Assembly (NCBI GenBank): GCA_002238585.1
Contig: MPMQ01000037.1
Coordinates: 1-32,546 of the forward strand
DNA: 32,546 bases
Reading direction: 5' to 3'
Source of the DNA: Kistimonas sp. bin40
GTDB taxonomy: Bacteria > Pseudomonadota > Gammaproteobacteria > Pseudomonadales > Endozoicomonadaceae
The number at the start of each line of letters is the position of its first letter. Within the stretch, counting starts at the first letter, position 1. The notes below the pieces were generated by a model. It worked only from the letters and a program-made list of their open reading frames with translations. It was not told the origin of the DNA and did no database searches. A program made the translations under genes and the position numbers. This document shows positions 27,424 to 32,546 of the stretch, in pieces.

Positions 27424-28434
27424 TTATTCCTGCGGACGTTGCTTTGCGGGCTCCTCCCCGGAGAAATGCTTTTCCACCCTCTCGTACAAATGGGACATGT
27501 CAGGCACCACGCGCTTATAGTCTACGCGGGGAGCGCCTGCACCCTTATCCTTCTCGGCCTGCTGCTGCAACAGATCCTTGATCTCGGACAACTGCCCCCA
27601 CGTCCATCCTTTATCAAGTTCAAGACCAACAGCCGCACCAAGATTCTTTTTGCGCAACACCTTCTCGAGTTCTTTTCTATCCGCCAACACGCCCGCCACT
27701 TTCCTGCTGAAAGCGGATACCTCCCCGGTTTCTTTATGAAATGCAAGCAAGAGCTCAATTGTCACGCACTTGAGTTGGGCTTGACGGATTTGCTCCCGAA
27801 AGAAAACATCGAACGCCGCAGAAAAGCGCCCGGAAGCCTCCAGTCGCCGAGCATTCCGAGAAAGTAGCTTGATTTGCTCCGACGACATGGCATTGGCGTT
27901 CATAAATTCCTTCACAGTTGCATGCAAGGCCTCGTCAGTCGCACCATGTGCTACCTCGTGAAGCAACTGGTTGATAACAGGCAGTGTCTCAGACTCATGC
28001 ACCTCTCCCGCGTCGGCATCGGCGGGCACCAGGTATCCTTCATTGTGCTCAAACGAGGAGAGATCAACATCGGGAGGGGCGGATGTGCTGCGGCGCACGC
28101 CATCCTGTGCGGCATCAGCCGCCAGCCGATCAACCTCCTCACGATAGATTCTGGCAACCTCCAACACCTCAGGTTGGAGCTCCGGGCGCTGTGATGCCGC
28201 CAAACTGATACGCTTGTTATCCAAACGATTGAGCTCAGGCATCGATGCTGAACGTTGACCATCAGCAATGGATGCTGAACGTTGACCATCATCAATGTAC
28301 TGCTTGGGTGGAATAGATTTGACACTCAAACCAAAAAACTTTTTCACCGCATGATACAAAGCACGCACCGTGCTTCCATGCAACTTCAACTGCTCGTTAT
28401 AGACTTCACGCGCTTGTTGATACTGTATCCCCAT
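27424..28434 (-). CDS. Unknown protein with RSxSxP motifs, paralog A
   Basis: This 336-residue soluble protein is not a family I recognise. It has no signal peptide or membrane helix. The N-terminal block (MGIQYQQAREVYNEQL, KKFFGLSVKSIPPKQY) and a helical C-terminal half (LEASGRFSAAF, LKCVTIELLLAFHKETGEVSAFS) are conserved with paralog B. Between them lies a Ser/Arg-rich, probably disordered linker. It holds RSASMP (61-66) and RSTSAP (115-120), both RSxSxP, plus KRISL (74-78). A 27-bp in-frame duplication adds an extra DGQRSAS copy whose proline is replaced by alanine (RSASIA, 52-57). The start ATG 28434 has AGAGGA nine bases upstream. An effector acting in a eukaryotic host is a plausible but unproven reading. 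Confidence 0.8.
   Translation of the reverse strand: MGIQYQQAREVYNEQLKLHGSTVRALYHAVKKFFGLSVKSIPPKQYIDDGQRSASIADGQRSASMPELNRLDNKRISLAASQRPELQPEVLEVARIYREEVDRLAADAAQDGVRRSTSAPPDVDLSSFEHNEGYLVPADADAGEVHESETLPVINQLLHEVAHGATDEALHATVKEFMNANAMSSEQIKLLSRNARRLEASGRFSAAFDVFFREQIRQAQLKCVTIELLLAFHKETGEVSAFSRKVAGVLADRKELEKVLRKKNLGAAVGLELDKGWTWGQLSEIKDLLQQQAEKDKGAGAPRVDYKRVVPDMSHLYERVEKHFSGEEPAKQRPQE
28244..28297 (-). repeat. 27-bp tandem duplication inside paralog A
   Basis: GATGCTGAACGTTGACCATC-type units at 28244-28270 and 28271-28297 differ by one base and add nine codons in frame. Paralog B has a single copy, so the expansion followed the segmental duplication, or was lost from B. Confidence 0.9.
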
Positions 28435-28471
28435 GATATGCCATCCTCTGCCATTGCCTGATACCCCAGGA

Positions 28472-28505
28472 TAAAGAAAAAGTCGGCTGTGCCGACCCTT
28501 TCTTT
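28472..28505 (-). terminator. Degenerate copy of the nqrF terminator
   Basis: The stem around GTCGGC-TGT-GCCGAC with flanking AAAG/CTTT is the unit A counterpart of the hairpin at 30700-30732. It now has a mismatch in the A/T-rich part of the stem. It lies between the nqrF fragment and paralog A. Confidence 0.5.
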
Positions 28506-28524
28506 ACGTCTACGGGTAAAAGAT

Positions 28525-29343
28525 TCAACCGCCGAAGTCATCCAGCATGCTATTTCCTGACTCCACACCCAGGTTTTCCAGCATCTTGATCACGGCAGCA
28601 TTCATCATGGGCGGACCTCACATATAGAACTCACAGTCCTCAGGCGCAGGCTGGTCCATCAGGTAGTTCTCGAGCAGCACCTGATGAATACAGCCGGTCT
28701 TTGCGCTCCAGTCATCTTCAGGTTGCGGATCTGACAGTGCAAGATGCCACTCCAGGTTGGGGTTCGCCTGCGCCAGTTGGTCATACTCCTGGGTGTAAGA
28801 CGCCTCCTGCAAAGAGCGCGCTCCCTACCAGAAAGAAATTTTCCTGGACGACCTCAGACCCTGAGCTGATCAAAAATATGGGCGCGCATGGACGCCATAC
28901 CCGCTCCGCCGCCTATAAACACCATCCCGGCATCGGGGTCCTTGGCGAAAAACTCGTCGAAAGGCCCATAAACAGTCACCTTGTCGCCGGCTTCAGAGAG
29001 AAAACCCAGGACGACATCTGTCCTGGCGGCACATCCGTACCCGGTGGCGGTGCAGCAATACGAATAGTGAACTTGAGAATGCCTTTTCCTTCCGGATAGT
29101 TGGCCATGGAATAAGCGCGTATCACCGGCTCCCTTACCCTGGAGCTGTACTTCCAGAGGTCGAACCTGTCCCAGTCAGCCTTGCACCCTGGACCTATGCC
29201 AAAGTCCCGGTAATGCACTTCATGCACTGGTGTTTCCAGCTGGACATAGCCCCGGCGCGAAAGTCGACACGCTCGCCCTCAGGAATTTTGAGCACCAGTT
29301 CCTTGATGAAAGTGGCGACCTTGTCGTTGGACACCACCTCAGA
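28525..29343 (-). pseudogene. nqrF: Truncated duplicate of nqrF (C-terminal part)
   Basis: It corresponds to the last 273 codons of intact nqrF (from about residue 142) and keeps recognisable stretches ([38 protein letters not shown]). It lacks the [2Fe-2S] domain and membrane anchor. It carries at least one frameshift, because the two open pieces at 28618-28812 and 28976-29227 are in different frames. It also has a TGA in place of the cysteine of the CGPP nucleotide-binding motif. It is a non-functional by-product of the tandem duplication. Confidence 0.93.
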
Positions 29344-29403
29344 CTACAGAGCAGCAACGAAAACAGCTGCCAGCGACAGAAGGACAAGGCATTCTCTTCG
29401 CAA
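29344..29403 (-). pseudogene. apbE: 5' stub of apbE at the duplication junction
   Basis: Starting at TTG 29403, 19 codons read LRRECLVLLSLAAVFVAAL and then stop at a TAG created by the junction (CTA 29344-29346). This matches the first residues of intact ApbE (RRERLVLPLLLAAVFVAAL). It marks the left end of unit B and supports the TTG start of the intact gene. Confidence 0.88.
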
Positions 29404-29416
29404 GGCAATGGGCTAT

Positions 29417-29542
29417 TTATACGAGGAACAAGGAGAGTTATACGAGGAAAAAGGAGAGTTATACGAGGAAAAAGGAGAGTTATACGAGGAAAAAGGAGAG
29501 TTATACGAGGAAAAAGGAGAGTTATACGAGGAAAAAGGAGAG
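29417..29542. repeat. Six tandem 21-bp units in the apbE-stub leader
   Basis: Six units of TTATACGAGGAAAAAGGAGAG (the first has C at one A) lie head to tail, followed by a degenerate seventh. Unit A has a single copy at 27290-27310. On the minus strand each unit shows TATAA, a -10-like core. On the plus strand it happens to read LYEEKGE in frame, but that frame is antisense to real genes and is not taken as coding. Confidence 0.95.
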
Positions 29543-29677
29543 GTTATACGGGGGAAACGCAGTGGCGAATTCTACAGGGGAAAAGAACAGCAAGCACACA
29601 AAACCAGACAAGATGTTGTGCCGTACCTGTGTGGCTTGGGAACAGCCTCACAGGCCAGCAGTCGGACCCGAAGGATG

Positions 29678-30661
29678 TTATCCCAGCGGACGCTGCTTTC
29701 CGGGTTCCTCCCCGGAGAGGTGCTTTTTCACCCTGCCATACAACTGGTGCATGACAGGCGGCACATATTTACGGTCAACGTTGGGAAAGCGTGTACCGTG
29801 ATCCTCCCAGGTCTGCTGCTGCAACAGGTCATTGATCATCAACAACTGCTCCCTCGTCCATTCTTTATCATGCTCCAGACCAACAGTCGCACGAAGGTTC
29901 TTTTCGCGCAAAACCTGCGCGAGTGTGCTTCTGTTCACCAACACGCCCGCCACGCTCTCGCTGAAAGCGGATACCTCCCTGGTGTCTATATAAAATTCAA
30001 GCAAGAGTTCAATTGTCACGCACTTGAGTTGGGCTTGAAGGACTTGCTCCCGACAAAAATCAATGAACGCCGCAGAGAAGCGCCCGGAGGCTTCCAGTCG
30101 CCGAACATCCTGAGCAAGTTGCCTGATATCCCCCGACCACTTGACATTGGCGTCTATGAATTTCTTCACTGTTGTCTGCAAGCCCTTGTCAGTCGCACCA
30201 TGTTCCACCTCATGAAGCAACTGGTTGATAATCGGCTGTGCCCCAGATTCATGTACCTTTCCCGCGCCGGCACCGGTGGGCGCCAGCTGTTTTTCATTCT
30301 GCTCACGCGAGGAGAGATCAACACCGGCAGGGGCGGATGCGCTGCGGCGCACTCCACCCTGTGCGGCTTCAGCCGCCAGCCGTTCGACCTCCTCACGATA
30401 GATTGTGCCAATCTCCAACACCTCAGATTGGAGCTCCGAGCGTTGCAATTCTGCCAAACTGATGCGCTTATCACCCAAACGATTGAGCTCAGGCAGCGAT
30501 GCTGAACGTTGACCATCATCAATGTACTGCCTGGGCGGAATAGATTTGACACTCAAACCAAAAAACTTTTTCAGCGCCTCAACAAAAGCGCGGCCCGTGC
30601 GTCCATGCAACTGCAACTGCTCGTTATAGACTCGGCGCGCTTGCTGATACCGTATCCCCAT
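29678..30661 (-). CDS. Unknown protein with RSxSxP motifs, paralog B
   Basis: This 327-residue protein is the unit B duplicate of the gene at 27424-28434 and is equally unrecognised. From ATG 30661 (AGAGGG ten bases upstream; homologous to the paralog A start) it reads MGIRYQQARRVYNEQL. An in-frame start ten codons earlier has no counterpart in A. The linker holds RSASLP (52-57) and RSASAP (106-111). The two central serines, 55 and 109, are 54 residues apart, exactly as in A, and KRISL follows at 65-69. The C-terminal half is helical and ends SGEEPGKQRPLG. It lies just past the nqrF terminator, so it probably relies on read-through or its own promoter, which I could not identify. Confidence 0.8.
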   Translation of the reverse strand: MGIRYQQARRVYNEQLQLHGRTGRAFVEALKKFFGLSVKSIPPRQYIDDGQRSASLPELNRLGDKRISLAELQRSELQSEVLEIGTIYREEVERLAAEAAQGGVRRSASAPAGVDLSSREQNEKQLAPTGAGAGKVHESGAQPIINQLLHEVEHGATDKGLQTTVKKFIDANVKWSGDIRQLAQDVRRLEASGRFSAAFIDFCREQVLQAQLKCVTIELLLEFYIDTREVSAFSESVAGVLVNRSTLAQVLREKNLRATVGLEHDKEWTREQLLMINDLLQQQTWEDHGTRFPNVDRKYVPPVMHQLYGRVKKHLSGEEPGKQRPLG

Positions 30662-30699
30662 GATGTTCCACCCTCTGCCATTGCCCGACACCCCTGGAT

Positions 30700-30732
30700 A
30701 AAGAAAAGGTCGGCTATGCCGACCTTTTCTTT
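30700..30732 (-). terminator. Intrinsic terminator of the nqr operon
   Basis: A perfect 15-bp inverted repeat (AAAGAAAAGGTCGGC / GCCGACCTTTTCTTT) with a 3-base loop lies 20 bases after the nqrF stop. The distal arm supplies the T-rich tail on the minus strand. It would end the nqrABCDEF transcript before the unknown gene. Confidence 0.88.
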
Positions 30733-30751
30733 ACGCCTGCGGATAAAAGAC

Positions 30752-31993
30752 TCAACCGCCGAAGTCATCCAGCATGATGTTGTCCTTCTCCACACCCAGA
30801 TCTTCCAGCATCTTGATCACGGCAGCATTCATCATGGGCGGACCGCACATATAAAACTCACAGTCCTCAGGCGCAGGGTGGTCCTTCAGGTAGTTCTCCA
30901 GCAGCACCTGATGAATAAAGCCGGTCTTTCCGCTCCAGTCATCTTCAGGTTGCGGATCTGACAGTGCAAGATGCCACTCGAAGTTGGGGTTCTCCTGCGC
31001 CAGTTGATCATACTCCTGGGTGTAAAACGCCTCCCGCAAAGAGCGCGCTCCATACCAGAAAGAGATCTTCCTGGACGACTTCAGACGCCTGAGCTGATCA
31101 AAAATATGCGAGCGCATGGGCGCCATACCCGCTCCGCCGCCTATAAACACCATCTCGGCATCGCTGTCCTTGGCAAAAAACTCGCCGAAAGGCCCATAAA
31201 CGGTCACCTTGTCGCCCGGCTTCAGAGAGAAAACCCAGGACGACATCTGTCCTGGCGGCACATCCGTACCCGGTGGCGGTGAAGCAATACGAATATTGAA
31301 CTTGAGAATGCCTTTTTCTTCCGGATAGTTGGCCATGGAATAAGCGCGCATCACCGGCTCCCGTACCCTGGAGCTGTACTTCCAGAGGTCGAACCTGTCC
31401 CAGTCAGCCTTGTACTCTGGCTCTATTTCAAAGTCCCGGTAATGCACTTCATGCACTGGTGTTTCCAGCTGGACATAGCCCCCGGCGCGGAAGTCGACAC
31501 GCTCGCCCTCGGGAATTTTGAGCACCAGTTCCTTGATGAAAGTGGCGACGTTGTCGTTGGACACCACCTCACACTCCCACTTCTTCACGCCGAACAGACT
31601 TTCGTCCACTTCCACACGAAGGTCACGCTTGACCGCCAGCTGGCAGGACAACCGCCAGCCATCACGCAACTCACCCCGGGTAAAGTGTGGCTCTTCAGTG
31701 GGCAACGGGGAACCGCCGCCCTCCAGAACACGGCACCGACACTGGGCACAAGTGCCGCCACCACCGCAGGCCGAAGGCAGAAACACACCCTGGCCGGCCA
31801 GTGTCTGCAGCAGTTTGCCGCCCGCTTCCGTCTTCAACGTCTTGTCAGGATCATCATTGATCCTGATCGTCACATCACCTGTGCTGACCAGCCGTGAACG
31901 GGCCAGCAAAATCACAGTCACCAACGCCAGAACAATGAGTGTGAACAGCCCAACACCCAGCCCTATGATCGCGCTACTTCCCATTGCATCCAT
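30752..31993 (-). CDS. nqrF: Na+-translocating NADH:quinone reductase subunit F
   Basis: This 413-residue subunit is the NADH-oxidising entry point of Na+-NQR. An N-terminal membrane anchor (about 8-31) is followed by a ferredoxin-type domain with [2Fe-2S] cysteines at 76, 82, 85 and 117 ([10 protein letters not shown]...C). The FAD-binding motif is RAYSMANYP. The NADH-binding motifs are [12 protein letters not shown] and [10 protein letters not shown], and the C-terminus is DDFGG. The ATG at 31993 has AAGGGG upstream and follows nqrE by ten bases. It is the last gene of the nqr operon and is followed by a strong terminator. Its 3' two-thirds are duplicated as a pseudogene at 28525-29343. Confidence 0.98.
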   Translation of the reverse strand: MDAMGSSAIIGLGVGLFTLIVLALVTVILLARSRLVSTGDVTIRINDDPDKTLKTEAGGKLLQTLAGQGVFLPSACGGGGTCAQCRCRVLEGGGSPLPTEEPHFTRGELRDGWRLSCQLAVKRDLRVEVDESLFGVKKWECEVVSNDNVATFIKELVLKIPEGERVDFRAGGYVQLETPVHEVHYRDFEIEPEYKADWDRFDLWKYSSRVREPVMRAYSMANYPEEKGILKFNIRIASPPPGTDVPPGQMSSWVFSLKPGDKVTVYGPFGEFFAKDSDAEMVFIGGGAGMAPMRSHIFDQLRRLKSSRKISFWYGARSLREAFYTQEYDQLAQENPNFEWHLALSDPQPEDDWSGKTGFIHQVLLENYLKDHPAPEDCEFYMCGPPMMNAAVIKMLEDLGVEKDNIMLDDFGG

Positions 31994-32003
31994 TCCGGAC
32001 CCC

Positions 32004-32546
32004 TTACAGCTGCACGCCGGAGAAAGACATAAAGCCCAGCGACATAAGACCGACAGTCACAAAAGTAATTCCCAGACCACGCAGGCCTTCAGGCACGTCT
32101 GAATACTTGAGCTTTTCACGAATGCCCGCCAGCGCCACAATGGCCAACATCCAACCTATGCCAGCCCCCGCGCCATAGACAACACTTTCGCCAAAACTGT
32201 AATCGCGCTCCACCATGAACAGCGACGCTCCCAGGATGGCGCAGTTGACTGTAATCAACGGCAAAAAAACGCCCAGCGCGTTGTAGAGCGCTGGCACATA
32301 CTTGTCCAGCACCATCTCAAGAATCTGAACAACCGCCGCTATCACCCCTATGTAGGTGATGTAGCCGATAAACGTCAGATCAACGCCCTCTATCAGCGCC
32401 CCGTCTTTGAGAACATCGTGGAACAGCAGCTGATTGAGCGGCACTGTCAGCACCTGAACCACCACGACCGCCACACCAAGGCCCAGCGCCGTCTGGATTT
32501 TTTTGGACACTGCCAGAAAAGTGCACATCCCAAGAAAAAAGGCCAG
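32004..32546 (-). CDS. nqrE: Na+-NQR subunit E, N-terminus outside window
   Basis: The visible 180 residues are an integral membrane subunit homologous to RsxA at the other end of the window. The reading frame is open to the last base (LAFFLG before [10 protein letters not shown]), so the internal Met is not the start and about 20 residues lie beyond the edge. Motifs include [27 protein letters not shown] and [13 protein letters not shown]. The cysteines in the two half-channel loops bind the membrane iron centre whose assembly needs NqrM. It is directly upstream of nqrF in the same operon. Confidence 0.98.
   Translation of the reverse strand: MAFFLGMCTFLAVSKKIQTALGLGVAVVVVQVLTVPLNQLLFHDVLKDGALIEGVDLTFIGYITYIGVIAAVVQILEMVLDKYVPALYNALGVFLPLITVNCAILGASLFMVERDYSFGESVVYGAGAGIGWMLAIVALAGIREKLKYSDVPEGLRGLGITFVTVGLMSLGFMSFSGVQL

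Larger units (their letters stand above)
27215..31570. repeat. Tandem segmental duplication between apbE and nqrF
   Basis: Unit A (about 27215-29343) and unit B (about 29344-31570) are homologous throughout. Each runs from the first 20 codons of apbE, through the 337-residue-class gene and a terminator-like hairpin, into the last 273 codons of nqrF. The junction at about 29343/29344 joins nqrF codon 142 directly to apbE codon 20. The ancestral order was nqrF, unknown gene, apbE. The duplication left one intact nqrF (right), one intact apbE (left), and dead partial copies of each in the middle. The length difference comes mostly from the 21-bp array in unit B. Confidence 0.95.

Noticed and set aside
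28525-29343. Second functional nqrF
   Set aside because: It lacks the anchor and Fe-S domain and has frameshift and nonsense changes.
29213-30505. Plus-strand 430-codon open frame with LYEEKGE repeats
   Set aside because: It is antisense to paralog B and the nqrF fragment. Its middle is only the 21-bp satellite, and no ribosome site or homology supports it.

Overview
The window reads as a piece of a gammaproteobacterial chromosome, most likely a host-associated marine member of the Oceanospirillales such as an Endozoicomonas-like bacterium. That placement is an inference. It rests on a complete rsxABCDGE-nth operon, a Na+-NQR operon followed by apbE, nqrM and sthA, and a set of large lineage-specific proteins of the kind seen in symbionts. 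There are no phage, IS, tRNA, rRNA or CRISPR features.

Layout. Positions 1-476 are a mostly non-coding edge. Positions 477-4870 (minus) hold an RND efflux pair, membrane-fusion lipoprotein then inner-membrane permease. Positions 5179-11269 (plus) hold rsxA, B, C, D, G, E and nth; every rsx junction from B to E overlaps or nearly overlaps. Positions 11321-23889 (minus) are an accessory block: a 2559-residue Sel1/TPR-like solenoid protein with a tetrapeptide tandem repeat, and two paralogous coiled-coil proteins. This block arose by tandem duplication. One copy of the giant gene survives only as an internally deleted pseudogene. Positions 24244-27276 (minus) hold sthA, nqrM and apbE. Positions 27424-31993 (minus) hold two paralogs of an unrecognised 337-residue-class protein, a dead 3' copy of nqrF, a dead 5' stub of apbE, and intact nqrF. 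The right edge is nqrE, cut at its N-terminus.

How it works together. The conserved genes form a respiratory and redox cluster. RNF (Rsx) and NQR are homologous flavin/Fe-S ion-pumping complexes. ApbE is the FMN transferase that flavinylates their threonine-linked subunits (RsxD and RsxG here, NqrB and NqrC outside the window). NqrM assists NQR iron-site maturation, and SthA balances NADH and NADPH.

The unusual biology is in the accessory genes. Two independent tandem segmental duplications, of about 2.1-2.2 kb and about 4.5 kb, each amplified an unrecognised gene and left broken flanking genes behind. The duplicated gene between nqrF and apbE encodes proteins with two RSxSxP motifs at identical 54-residue spacing, which match the eukaryotic 14-3-3 mode-1 docking consensus. 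The giant protein carries lysine/arginine-rich, NLS-like clusters on both sides of its repeat linker. Together these suggest a rapidly evolving host-interaction locus inserted into a housekeeping redox neighbourhood. That functional reading is inference only.
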